DNA of 40,560 nucleotides, taken from the NCBI GenBank assembly GCA_035533095.1, contig DATLUM010000042.1, positions 1-40,560 of the forward strand. The letters run 5' to 3'. This DNA is from Acidimicrobiales bacterium. Lineage in GTDB: Bacteria; Actinomycetota; Acidimicrobiia; Acidimicrobiales; Palsa-688. The notes below the pieces were generated by a model that was given only the letters and a program-made list of their open reading frames with translations, did not search any database and was not told the origin of the DNA. Position numbers and translations under genes: made by a program. This document shows positions 16,901-25,005 of this stretch, one piece after another. Every line of letters starts with the position of its first letter. Positions within the stretch are counted from its first letter, which is position 1.

Positions 16901-17443
16901 TACTCCCGACTCGGGCCGAAACACAGGATCGAGGCGTGGATAAGGCTCCTCACGCTGACCGCCTGCCGACCCGAACTCGCACCCGCGGCGGTCACGGTGG
17001 CCCGCTCTCCCGGGAGTTCGGATCATCGTCCGGCGGCATCGGTCATCGGTTGGGACCTCTGCGAACCGGAGGAACTGCGCCGGTCGGCGCGCGACCAGCT
17101 GGGCCGGCTGGTCGAGCTCTACCAGAAGGGCATGGTCCAACCACTTCCCCTCTACTGCTGCACATCTCTCGCGTGGACCCAGGCCAAGCGCGGCGCAACA
17201 GACGCGTTCGAGGCCGCGTCGGGTGAGTGGGAGAGCGGGTTCTTCAAGACGGGCGAGGCAGAAGAGGCCTGCCACAAGCTGGTGCTCGGAGGAACGCAGC
17301 CGTTCAACTCGCTGCTCGGCGACCTTCCGGGACCCGGCGAGACGGGTGACGGCTGGGACGAGAGCGAGACATCCCGGTTCGGCCGTCTCGCCCGCAGGTT
17401 GTGGGACCCGCTGCTCGACCATGAGGTGATCCGGTTCCCGTGA
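13964..17443 (+). CDS. recC: Exodeoxyribonuclease V subunit gamma (RecC)
   Basis: The 1159-residue product matches RecC by layout, size and N-terminal block (LRVHRSERADFLADILAGVL, then VAVPTRGVERWLTQRLS). It also shows family segments such as LRLHSCHGRYRQVEVMREAIL, RDVIVMSPDVEAFAPLI and VPHRVVCLLGLDDGVFPR. RecC has helicase and nuclease folds without activity; it splits the duplex and scans the 3' strand for Chi in the RecBCD complex that processes double-strand breaks. The stop overlaps the RecB start (GTGA at 17440-17443). A TACGCT hexamer at 13941-13946 is a possible -10, giving a leader of about 10 nt before ATG 13964. Many actinobacteria rely on AdnAB instead, so a full RecBCD is noteworthy. 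Confidence 0.93.
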   Translation: MLRVHRSERADFLADILAGVLGKPLDDPMAPEVVAVPTRGVERWLTQRLSHQLGCSDGGGDGVAANIGFPFPGSLIGTAVAKATGIDPEADPWVPERAVWPLVDVIDTHLSDPALSPLAEHLAAASPSRSDGALARFAAARHLADLYDQYGVHRPHMVRGWASSGVDGFAFLGRHAWQARLWRMLREQIGVPSPAERLHQAVERLADQPDLADLPERLSLFGLTRLPPSYLAVLEALANGRDVHLFLLHPSGPLWDVIAGAGGAAGVPADLARRDDTTVPLALNGLLRSWGRDAREMQLVLSAHGAVEGEYRQVDDAGPVEPVTLLQRIQHDIRLNAPIPPLGGSPRTGVAAGRPALDPSDTSLRLHSCHGRYRQVEVMREAILHILAGDPTLEARDVIVMSPDVEAFAPLIEAVFGGSEPEASPDGDAGQQQLRVKLADRSIRQTNPLLAVSATLLELAEGRVSASHVIDLAGREPVRRRFAFDDDQLAQIETWVTSMGARWGLDAEHRERWKLGRLRENTWEFGLDRLLLGVVMGEDENRLFGGALPLDDVPSGSVDLAGRFAEFVNRLGACVRDLRGRNTLDEWCRLLARATESVASHAPGESWQLDQMHRVLDEAVVESAGSQALLTLQEVRALLAHRLRGRPTRANFRTGDMTVCTLVPMRSVPHRVVCLLGLDDGVFPRHPGRDGDDLIAAEPHIGDRDARGEDRQLLLDALLAATDHLVITYCGRDERTNHPRPPAVPVAELLDAVDRTVCAPDGCSRAREAVVVEHPLQSFDPRNFVAGALSCERPWGFGRMELSGAMSLAQGGRPKGRFLDDPLPPRSSDIVNLDALIRFFKHPVQAFLRERLGVYVAGDIDRDDEPVDSLPIESDGLEKWAVGDRVLRALVRGRELDEVVRAERARGILPPGHLADDILTDITSTAERLVAWLESLVQGVTGASAAGLGSAEINLELPSGQLLMGTVPGLHEGVVVNAVYSRLGPKHRIEAWIRLLTLTACRPELAPAAVTVARSPGSSDHRPAASVIGWDLCEPEELRRSARDQLGRLVELYQKGMVQPLPLYCCTSLAWTQAKRGATDAFEAASGEWESGFFKTGEAEEACHKLVLGGTQPFNSLLGDLPGPGETGDGWDESETSRFGRLARRLWDPLLDHEVIRFP

Positions 17444-20400
17444 GCGAACCGCAAGCCTTCGACTTCCTCGGGGCGCTTCCAGGCCAGGGCATCACCATGC
17501 TCGAAGCGAGCGCCGGGACGGGCAAGACGTTCACCATCGCGGCTCTGGTAACCCGGTACGTAGCAGCAGGGGTGCCCATCGACAGGATCCTCGCCGTCAC
17601 GTTCACGCGCATGGCGACGGCAGAGCTGCGAGGCAGGGTACGCGATCGTCTCGTGTCCGCCCACGAGTTGCTGACGCTCGTCGTCGATGCCGGCGTGAAG
17701 CCGCCCGACGACGACATGCTCGTTAGACATCTGGCCGAAGGCGAGACGCGCGATGTCGTCGCGCGACGCGATCGTCTTTCCTCCGCAATAGCGAACTTCG
17801 ACGCGGCGACGATCACCACCACCCACGGCTTCTGCCACCTGGTCCTCGCCGGGCTCGGCATCGCCGGATCGGTCGCGCCGGGCTCGGTTCTCACCGACGA
17901 CCCGGGGGACACGGTCGCGGAGGTCGTCGAAGACCTCTACGTGCGCTGGGTCCTCAAGCATGGCCGCCCGTTCAGCCTCAAGGTCGCCCGGTCGGTGGCC
18001 GGCTCCGCCGTCTCCAATCCCGACACGCCGGTCGTGGGCGCCGACCCCGGCTCGGATACCGACTTAGAGGTTCGCCTCGCGAGAGCAGCCCGCGACGAGG
18101 TCGGCCGGCGACTGGTGGAAGCGGGACTGCTGACCTACGACGACCTGCTCGTGCGGCTGAAGGAGTCTCTCGTCGATCCCGAGCGAGGAAGGGTGGCCTG
18201 CCAGTTGTTGCGTGACAGCTACGCCGTGGTGCTCGTCGACGAGTTCCAGGACACCGACCCGATCCAGTGGGACGTGGTGAAGGTCGCTTTCGGCACAGGA
18301 CAGACGACCCTGGTCATGATCGGGGACCCGAAGCAGGCGATCTACTCGTTTCGCGGTGGTGATGTCCACTGCTACCTGGACGCCACCGCTTCTGCGAACG
18401 CGCGCTTCACCCTGGCGGAGAACTGGCGCAGCGACGCAGGCCTGTTGACCGCGTACGACGCTCTCATCGAGCCGCTCCACCTCGGCCACCCCGACATCCC
18501 GTACAGGGTGGTGGGCACACCGGCCGTGCACAGCCTGCCCGGCATCGACGGGCTTCCCATCCCGGCCCCGATGCGGCTGCGTGTGGTGGGTGAGACTGGG
18601 CACCCGTCTCTCAAGCGCAACAAGACCGGGTTCGCCAAAGGATCCGCCGAAGAATGGATCGCGCGCGACCTGGCCGACGACATCGTGCGGGTCCTGCGCT
18701 CGGGCGCGCGGCTGACCCGCCCCCCGGATGCAGGACTCCCGGTCGCGCCGGGTCACATCGCAGTTCTCGTCAAGACCAATCGCCAGGCCGCGCACGTGGA
18801 GGTGGCGCTGTCGAGGGCGGGCGTGCCGGCCGTGATGGGCAGCACCGCGAGCGTGTTCACCACCGAAGCGAGCCGCGACTGGCTGACGCTGCTGGAGGCG
18901 CTCGAGCAGCCGGCTTCGCGCGCGCGAGTTGCCGCTCTCGCGCTGACGCCGTTCGTCGGCTTCAGCGCGCGTGAGGTCGCGACCATCGAGGAGGACCGAT
19001 GGGAAGACCTCCACGCGCGGGTTCACAACTGGACGGACATCCTGCGTCGCCGGGGTGTAGCCGCGTTGTTCCTGGCGGTGATGACGGAGTCCTCGCTGCC
19101 GGGGAGGGTCCTCGCTCTGCAGGGCGGGGCGCGCCTCATGACGGACCTCGGCCACATTGCGCAGCTGCTGCACACCGAAACCTCCACCGGTGCGCAGGGT
19201 GCGTCGGCTCTACGCGCGTGGCTCGCGCGCAGGTGCACCGAGGCGAGCAGTGACGAAAGCCTCGAGGAGCGGAGCCGCCGTCTCGACTCCGACGCTGACG
19301 CCGTCCAGGTCCTGACCATTCACCGGGCAAAAGGGCTCGAGTTCCCGATCGTCTACTGCCCCTACCTCTGGGACGCGGCGCGGTTGCCTCGCGACGGTGA
19401 GCCCGTCGTCTATCACGAACGGGGCCTCGAGCCCGTCGCCGGATCGTCCCGCCGGATCGACGTGTCGGGCCGGGGCAGGTCGCAGTCCTACGAGGATCAC
19501 CGCAAGCTCGCGGCGGAAGAGCAAAAGGGCGAGGATCTCAGGCTCCTGTACGTCGCGTTGACGCGCGCTCGCCATCAAGCAGTCGTGTGGTGGGTGGGCA
19601 CCACCGACTCGGGAGGCTCACCGCTAGGGCGGCTTCTGTCGCGGCGAGCCGGTGACGCGGAAGCCACCACGAGCAAGCGCCCGAAGCTCGCTGACCTGAT
19701 GAAGCGGATCGACGAGATGAGCAATCGTGCAGACGGGACGGTCAGCGCGGAACTGTGCGGAGAGCCGTCGGGGGAAATGTGGGAACCGACCGCGCCTGCG
19801 GTGAGGAAGCTGGAGGTGGCGGAATTCGGTCGTCGTCTGGATCGCTCGTGGCGGCGCAGCTCGTATTCGTCGATGACCGCCGCAGCGCACGCCGAAGGAT
19901 TCGAGGTGGTGAGCAGCGAGCCCGAGGAGCCGGGCACGGTCGACGAACCGGACCTGGCACTTGACGAGGAGCTCGCCGGCGGGAGTGATGTGGAGGAGGG
20001 GCGTGGGGCACTGAGCGAGGTCGTTTGCCCGCTGTCGGGCGCGCCGGGAGGGACCCAGTTCGGGACGTTCGTGCACCACGTCCTCGAGCGGGTCGACTTC
20101 AGCGCGCCCGACCTGGCCCGCGAGGTGGGGGCCGCGGTGGCAGCGGAGATGGCGCTACGTCCCGCGGACATCGGCCCCGAAGACGAGCTCGTCAACGGTC
20201 TGGTCGCGGCAATCGAGACACCGCTCGGACCTCTGGCCGGGGGAATCCGTCTGCGCGATGTCGGTCGCCGTGACCGGTTGGACGAGCTGTCCTTCGAGTT
20301 CCCCCTCGCCGGCGGCGACAGGCCAACCGGCTCGGTGGGCACCTCCGACATAGCTTTCCTGCTGGAACGGCACCTGGATCCCGCCGGCCCGCTGCAGGGT

Positions 20401-20901
20401 TACGCGGCACGCCTGCAAGCTCCCGGGATGCACTCGGAGCTGCGCGGGTACCTCACGGGCAGCCTCGACCTGGTGCTCAGGGCGCCGGCCGGCTCCGGCG
20501 GTGGAGACAGGGGAGACACCGTCGGCGGGGGTGCCGGCGGCACAGTCAAGTACTTCGTCGCCGACTACAAGACCAACCGGCTCGGCCGGAGCGGGGGGGT
20601 GCTCACCGCATGGCACTACCGCCCCGACGCCCTCGACGCGGAGATGCAGCACGCGCACTACCCGTTGCAGGCGATCCTCTACTCGGTCGCCCTGCACCGC
20701 TACCTGCGCTGGAGGGTCGCGGGTTACCGGCCGGAGCAACACCTCGGCGGGGTGCTGTACCTGTTCGTCAGGGGTATGACCGGGACGGACTGCCCCGATG
20801 TAGGCGGCGCGCCGTGCGGGGTATTCGCGTGGGCTCCGCCCTCGCGCATGGTCACCGAGCTGTCCGACCTGCTCGACGGTGGGGATGGGCGCGGGCAGTG
20901 A
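17440..20901 (+). CDS. recB: Exodeoxyribonuclease V subunit beta (RecB)
   Basis: The 1153-residue protein is an SF1A helicase fused to a nuclease. Helicase motifs: Walker A AGTGKT (25-30), motif Ia TFTRMATAELRGRV, motif II VDEFQDTD (Asp at about 267), motif III GDPKQAIYSFRGGD, motif IV ENWRSD, motif V TIHRAKGLEF (about 627) and motif VI LLYVALTRARHQ. The C-terminal RecB nuclease domain shows the His in GTFVHHVLE (about 878), an Asp in GSLDLVLR and the DYKT motif in ADYKTNR (about 1042). Both activities are therefore probably intact. RecB is the 3'-5' motor and the only nuclease of RecBCD. The GTG start overlaps the recC stop, and the TGA overlaps the recD GTG. Confidence 0.95.
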   Translation: MSEPQAFDFLGALPGQGITMLEASAGTGKTFTIAALVTRYVAAGVPIDRILAVTFTRMATAELRGRVRDRLVSAHELLTLVVDAGVKPPDDDMLVRHLAEGETRDVVARRDRLSSAIANFDAATITTTHGFCHLVLAGLGIAGSVAPGSVLTDDPGDTVAEVVEDLYVRWVLKHGRPFSLKVARSVAGSAVSNPDTPVVGADPGSDTDLEVRLARAARDEVGRRLVEAGLLTYDDLLVRLKESLVDPERGRVACQLLRDSYAVVLVDEFQDTDPIQWDVVKVAFGTGQTTLVMIGDPKQAIYSFRGGDVHCYLDATASANARFTLAENWRSDAGLLTAYDALIEPLHLGHPDIPYRVVGTPAVHSLPGIDGLPIPAPMRLRVVGETGHPSLKRNKTGFAKGSAEEWIARDLADDIVRVLRSGARLTRPPDAGLPVAPGHIAVLVKTNRQAAHVEVALSRAGVPAVMGSTASVFTTEASRDWLTLLEALEQPASRARVAALALTPFVGFSAREVATIEEDRWEDLHARVHNWTDILRRRGVAALFLAVMTESSLPGRVLALQGGARLMTDLGHIAQLLHTETSTGAQGASALRAWLARRCTEASSDESLEERSRRLDSDADAVQVLTIHRAKGLEFPIVYCPYLWDAARLPRDGEPVVYHERGLEPVAGSSRRIDVSGRGRSQSYEDHRKLAAEEQKGEDLRLLYVALTRARHQAVVWWVGTTDSGGSPLGRLLSRRAGDAEATTSKRPKLADLMKRIDEMSNRADGTVSAELCGEPSGEMWEPTAPAVRKLEVAEFGRRLDRSWRRSSYSSMTAAAHAEGFEVVSSEPEEPGTVDEPDLALDEELAGGSDVEEGRGALSEVVCPLSGAPGGTQFGTFVHHVLERVDFSAPDLAREVGAAVAAEMALRPADIGPEDELVNGLVAAIETPLGPLAGGIRLRDVGRRDRLDELSFEFPLAGGDRPTGSVGTSDIAFLLERHLDPAGPLQGYAARLQAPGMHSELRGYLTGSLDLVLRAPAGSGGGDRGDTVGGGAGGTVKYFVADYKTNRLGRSGGVLTAWHYRPDALDAEMQHAHYPLQAILYSVALHRYLRWRVAGYRPEQHLGGVLYLFVRGMTGTDCPDVGGAPCGVFAWAPPSRMVTELSDLLDGGDGRGQ

Positions 20902-22793
20902 CATCCCTCGACGACCACCTCTCCTTCGCTCACAGTGCCTCCTGCGACCGGTTCGAACCCCGGATCGTGGTCGGGGCAGCCGGTTTGCTCGCGGTCTTCA
21001 ACCAGGCGGGGGTGCTGGGCGCGTCCGACGTTCACGTCGCTATGCGCCTGGCGCGGCTGGGAGGCGAGCCGGACGAGCAGGTGGCGCTCGCTGCGGCGCT
21101 GGCGGTGCGCGGGCCGCGGCACGGTCACGTGAGAGTGGACCTGCTCGCGGCGCCGGCGACGGCCGTGATGGAGCTGGACGATGCGGTGTCGGCCGAGTCG
21201 TTGCCGTGGCCCGAACCCTCCGAGTGGATCGAGCACCTCGAAGCCAGCCCTCTCGTCTCGGTCGGCTTGGACGGACCGACCGACCGGCCACTGCGGCTCG
21301 TCGGCAGCGACCTGTATCTCGATCGGTACTGGCGCGACGAGGGCGCCGTCGCGTCCGAGCTGCAGCAGCGGACACAGGCGCGGGATGCGGACGTGGACGA
21401 AGTCGTGCTCCGCGAAGGGCTCGACCGCCTCTTCCCGGCACCCGGCGACGAATTCGGTCGCGCTGACGACCAGCGCCAGGCCGCGGAGACGACGGTTCGC
21501 CGCCGGTTGTCGGTAGTGGCCGGCGGTCCGGGCACAGGCAAGACCACGACCGTCGCGAAGGTCATCGCACTCCTCCTCGACCAGGCGAGCGCCGCGGGCC
21601 GACGCCAGCCACTCATCGCGCTGGCCGCGCCGACCGGGAAGGCCGCTGCCCGGATGCAGGAGGCGGTGCGCGCTGCCTCAACGCACCTTCCGCTGCCCGA
21701 ATCCTCCAGGGCGTGCCTCGCCAAAGCGGAGGCCATGACGATCCACCGGCTCCTGCGGCGAAAGCCGGACAACTCCAGCCGGTTCCTCCACGACAGGTAC
21801 AACCGGCTGCCGCACGACGTCGTGATCGTCGACGAGATGTCGATGGTGTCGCTCTCGCTGATGGCCCGCCTACTCGAGGCGGTCCGCACGGACGCCCGAC
21901 TGATCCTCGTCGGAGACCCGGAACAGCTCGCGTCTGTCGAGGCCGGCGCCGTCATGGCCGACGTCGTCGCCGGCCTCGGCGACAGGATCTGCCTTCTGCG
22001 ATCGAACTACCGGTTCTCGGGAAGCCTCGCCATCCTCGCGGATGCCGTCAGCGCGGGGGATCCCGACACGGTGGTCGCGGCACTGCGTGAGGCCGGCGAC
22101 GAGCGTGTCACCTGGGTCGACGCACCCGGCGACGTGCCGAGCGATGTGCCCGACGGTGCACCGTGGGAGACGGCCGCCGCCGAGACTGCGAACCCGCTAC
22201 GGGAAGCCGCGCGGCGGTTCGGCCGGCACCTCTTCGACGCTGCATCCGCCGGCGATTCGGCCCGCGCTCTCAGCGCCTTGTCTACGTTCCGGCTGCTGTG
22301 CGCCCACCGCCGCGGGGCCGCCGGCGTTCAAGCATGGACCCACCAGATAGAAGCCTGGCTGGCGGCGGACATCGAAGGCTTCTCGCCCGAGCCGGGCTGG
22401 TACGTGGGCCGGCCCGTGATGATCACCGCCAACGACTACACGCTCCGGCTCTTCAACGGCGACACCGGTGCAGTCATCACTCGTCCCGACTCGACTTTGA
22501 CCGCCGTGTTCGACTTAGGGGGCCGCGCTGCCTCCGTCAGCCCGTCGAGGCTCTCCAACGTGGAGACCGTCTTCGCCATGACGGTGCACAAGGCACAAGG
22601 ATCGGAGTTCGATCACGTGGCCCTGGTGCTGCCGCCGGCGGCGTCCCCCCTGTTGACCCGCGAGCTGCTGTACACCGCGATCACCCGCGCCCGGACTTCG
22701 CTTCTGGTGGTCGGCCCGGAGGAATCGCTCCGGGCCGCGGTCGAGCGCCGGGTCGCCAGAGCGTCGGGCTTGGCGGCGCGGCTGGGCGGCTAG
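20898..22793 (+). CDS. recD: Exodeoxyribonuclease V subunit alpha (RecD)
   Basis: This 631-residue SF1B helicase supplies the 5'-3' motor of RecBCD. Motifs: Walker A GGPGTGKTTTV (about 207-217), motif Ia APTGKAAARMQEAV, DEAD-type motif II VDEMSMVSL (about 311), motif III GDPEQLASVEAG, motif V TVHKAQGSEFDHVAL (about 561) and motif VI YTAITRARTSL. The same frame stays open upstream to 20610 inside recB, but the GTG at 20898 forms the same 4-base GTGA overlap seen between recC and recB. It also begins exactly at a RecD-like N-terminus (SLDDHLSFAHS), so I place the start there. Size is close to E. coli RecD, without the extra N-terminal domain of RecD2. Confidence 0.94.
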   Translation: MTSLDDHLSFAHSASCDRFEPRIVVGAAGLLAVFNQAGVLGASDVHVAMRLARLGGEPDEQVALAAALAVRGPRHGHVRVDLLAAPATAVMELDDAVSAESLPWPEPSEWIEHLEASPLVSVGLDGPTDRPLRLVGSDLYLDRYWRDEGAVASELQQRTQARDADVDEVVLREGLDRLFPAPGDEFGRADDQRQAAETTVRRRLSVVAGGPGTGKTTTVAKVIALLLDQASAAGRRQPLIALAAPTGKAAARMQEAVRAASTHLPLPESSRACLAKAEAMTIHRLLRRKPDNSSRFLHDRYNRLPHDVVIVDEMSMVSLSLMARLLEAVRTDARLILVGDPEQLASVEAGAVMADVVAGLGDRICLLRSNYRFSGSLAILADAVSAGDPDTVVAALREAGDERVTWVDAPGDVPSDVPDGAPWETAAAETANPLREAARRFGRHLFDAASAGDSARALSALSTFRLLCAHRRGAAGVQAWTHQIEAWLAADIEGFSPEPGWYVGRPVMITANDYTLRLFNGDTGAVITRPDSTLTAVFDLGGRAASVSPSRLSNVETVFAMTVHKAQGSEFDHVALVLPPAASPLLTRELLYTAITRARTSLLVVGPEESLRAAVERRVARASGLAARLGG

Positions 22794-22801
22794 AGACTGC
22801 G

Positions 22802-24631
22802 CTACCTGAACGCGACGACCCGGTTGCGCCCCCGCTCCTTGGCGGAATAGAGCGCCTCGTCGGCGGCTCGCAGCAGCGTGGACGGATCGGGGTCGACCTG
22901 GTCGACGCCGACGACTCCAAAAGACGCCGTGACGGGCGCGTCGGGAGGCAGCACCGAGAACCTCTCCGCGACGAGATGGCGAAGCCGCTCGGCGAGGTCG
23001 GCGGCAGCCGCCACGGACGCCTCGCGCACAAGGACCACGAACTCGTCGCCCCCGTATCGGTAGGCGGAGTCGCTCCCCCGGATCGACTCTGCCAGCAGCC
23101 GCCCGAACTCGGCGAGGATCTGGTCGGCGGCGAGGTGACCATGGCGGTCGTTGAAGGCCTTGAAGCCGTCGACGTCCATCATCACCAACGCCGACGAACG
23201 ACGGTATCGACGCGCCCTCTCGCACTCCGTGGCCAGGTCGTGGTCGAGCTGCCGGCGGTTGGGTAGATGCGTGAGCGGGTCGGTGATGCTCATCGACTCG
23301 GTGACACCGTGCTCCCTCGCCACAGCGATGGCGCTCGCCCCGTGGGACGCGACAGTCTCGACGAGCGACACGTCGTCCTCGGGCATACCGCCAACCTCGC
23401 GCCCGCGCAGGTCGATCACCCCGAGGACCCTGCCTCCCGAGGTCATCGGCACGGCCAGCTGCTGGTGGCGCCCATCCGTGTAGCGGATGGTGCGCCCGTA
23501 GGCCGCTGCTTGCGCGACCGGCTCAGAAGGCTGCTGCTCCGGGGCGAACCCAGTCGTCGACTCGCTCTGGAACCCGCCGGAACCGCTTCCTGACGCGAGT
23601 GCCCCCGCTGCCACCGGCTCCTGCGTGCCCCGGCTCGCGGTCGCCCCGGCTCGCAGCCCGTCCTCCTCGGCGATCCACACCACCGCGCGCTCGGCGCCGC
23701 TGACCTCTAGCGCAGCGCGCGAAACAGACGAGAGAACGGCGGGCAGGTTGAGGTGGCCGCTGATCGTCTGGGTCAGGTCGAGTACCTGAGCGAGCCTGCG
23801 GGCGCGGTCCTCCCCGCGCGACGAGGACACCCCGACCGCGCCGCGCACACTGTCGAGCTCCAGCGCGAGGCCCGCCACGACGCGGCTCAGCTCCTCCAAC
23901 TCCGCCGGCGCCTCGAGAGCTCGCAGGTCGATCACCTCACCGGCCTCGATCTGGCGAACCGACTGCAGCAACGAGCCGACCGCAGCCGACGTCGTCCTCG
24001 CGACCCGGCGCCGGGTCCACGCCACGAGGACTCCTGCGAGGATGACGAGCGACCCGTCGACGATCAGCCAGTAGAGGATCACGGTCCGCTCGTTGGCAAG
24101 CGCATCCGCGTACTGACCGCTCAGATCCGCGATCGCACGGCTCGACGCCGCGCGGTACGCGCGGTAAGGAGAATCGCCTTGCTCGATCAGCTTTGGGTCG
24201 GGTACGCCGGTCGACAGCTGCTGGAGGGCCCGCGCTGTCCAACCGTTCCAAGCCTGTTCAGTGCTGTTGACCTTTATGAGGTCGTCGAGCACCCGCCTTC
24301 CGGTGGCACCCGAGGCGAGGATCGCCGCGTCCGCCCTGTCGAGCACGGACCTCGCGGCTGCCGCCTGCTGTGCGCTCCCGGCTCCAGGCGCCGCCAAACC
24401 CGCGAAGAGAATGGAGCGCTCGTCCTGCACGGCGGAAGCCGCCGCGCGCAGGCCGCTCAGCGCCGCGCTGTACCTTGCCGCATCGGGGCGGTACCCGAGC
24501 AACAGAACCGATGCCGACGCGATGCAAACCGCCAGCGCCGCAGCGAGAACCGCGTATATGGCACGGCTGCGCCGGCGGAGCTTTCGCGAAATGCTCGGTC
24601 CACCTCCACCTAGTCCCGTGGCGGCGGCCAA
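22802..24631 (-). CDS. Membrane diguanylate cyclase: TM-sensor-TM-HAMP-like-GAF-GGDEF
   Basis: The 609-residue protein has a basic N-terminus, TM1 (about 25-48), an extracytoplasmic helical domain of about 135 residues, and TM2 (about 185-207, LIVDGSLVILAGVLVAW). A HAMP-like segment and a GAF domain (from about LDLTQTISGHLNLPAVLSSV) follow. The C-terminal domain has the active GGDEF sequence (YRYGGDEFVVLV). A product-inhibition site RxxD (RGSD) sits five residues before GGDEF, the canonical spacing. It should make c-di-GMP from two GTP in response to an outside signal plus a small ligand or light/redox cue in the GAF. The start is TTG at 24631, the only start codon before TM1 in this frame. 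It converges with recD. Confidence 0.92.
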   Translation of the reverse strand: MAAATGLGGGGPSISRKLRRRSRAIYAVLAAALAVCIASASVLLLGYRPDAARYSAALSGLRAAASAVQDERSILFAGLAAPGAGSAQQAAAARSVLDRADAAILASGATGRRVLDDLIKVNSTEQAWNGWTARALQQLSTGVPDPKLIEQGDSPYRAYRAASSRAIADLSGQYADALANERTVILYWLIVDGSLVILAGVLVAWTRRRVARTTSAAVGSLLQSVRQIEAGEVIDLRALEAPAELEELSRVVAGLALELDSVRGAVGVSSSRGEDRARRLAQVLDLTQTISGHLNLPAVLSSVSRAALEVSGAERAVVWIAEEDGLRAGATASRGTQEPVAAGALASGSGSGGFQSESTTGFAPEQQPSEPVAQAAAYGRTIRYTDGRHQQLAVPMTSGGRVLGVIDLRGREVGGMPEDDVSLVETVASHGASAIAVAREHGVTESMSITDPLTHLPNRRQLDHDLATECERARRYRRSSALVMMDVDGFKAFNDRHGHLAADQILAEFGRLLAESIRGSDSAYRYGGDEFVVLVREASVAAAADLAERLRHLVAERFSVLPPDAPVTASFGVVGVDQVDPDPSTLLRAADEALYSAKERGRNRVVAFR

Positions 24632-25001
24632 GATTCAGACCCCGCGACCGCGCATGGGTCTAGCCACGCAAGCGCCCCTCGAATGCCCCATGACCAGCCA
24701 TGATGACGCGGCTGGCCCACGTGGAACAACCGCCTCGACAGTGACGAGAAAAAAGGGACATCCCTGCAGACCGTAGTGTCCGTGCTGGGAGACGCTCCCG
24801 GCAACGTCAAGGCCTGTCCGGCAGGAACACCGGCCGGACCGCCGAATACTCCCAATCGGTGCAGAAAAGGCGTTTCCGGCAGTTGCTTGCGGCTGGAGTC
24901 GGCGCGACCGGCCTGGCCTTCGCCGCCGGGCCCGCGATCGGACATGCATTGGGCGCTGCCGATCATCGACGGCGTCCTCGGCGCCCTCCGACGGAGCTGA
25001 G
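24632..25001. other. Intergenic stretch between diguanylate cyclase and deacylase
   Basis: This 370-bp gap separates two divergent genes. Its left part holds no recognised site. The right part contains one small open frame (24859-25005) listed separately. I see no tRNA, riboswitch or clear promoter consensus here. Confidence 0.5.
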
Positions 25002-25005
25002 GTGA
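24859..25005 (+). CDS. Candidate 48-residue ORF with Tat-like signal, coupled to the deacylase
   Basis: GTG 24859 opens a 48-codon frame whose TGA (25003-25005) overlaps the GTG start of the deacylase in a GTGA. The peptide starts with QKRRFRQLLAAGVGA, then a weakly hydrophobic Ala/Gly stretch and GHALGAAD, which resembles a twin-arginine signal peptide with a signal peptidase site. It then ends in a basic tail. There is no mature domain. It could be a remnant of an exported enzyme, a translated leader that delivers ribosomes to the deacylase, or chance. The sequence fits a signal peptide better than random GC-rich codons, but proof is lacking. Confidence 0.35.
   Translation: MQKRRFRQLLAAGVGATGLAFAAGPAIGHALGAADHRRRPRRPPTELR

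Noticed and set aside
16100-17422. Second long minus-strand frame (440 codons) opposite recC
   Set aside because: Shadow of recC for the same reasons.
20610-20897. Upstream extension of recD into recB
   Set aside because: GTG 20898 gives the family N-terminus and the 4-base overlap typical of this operon.
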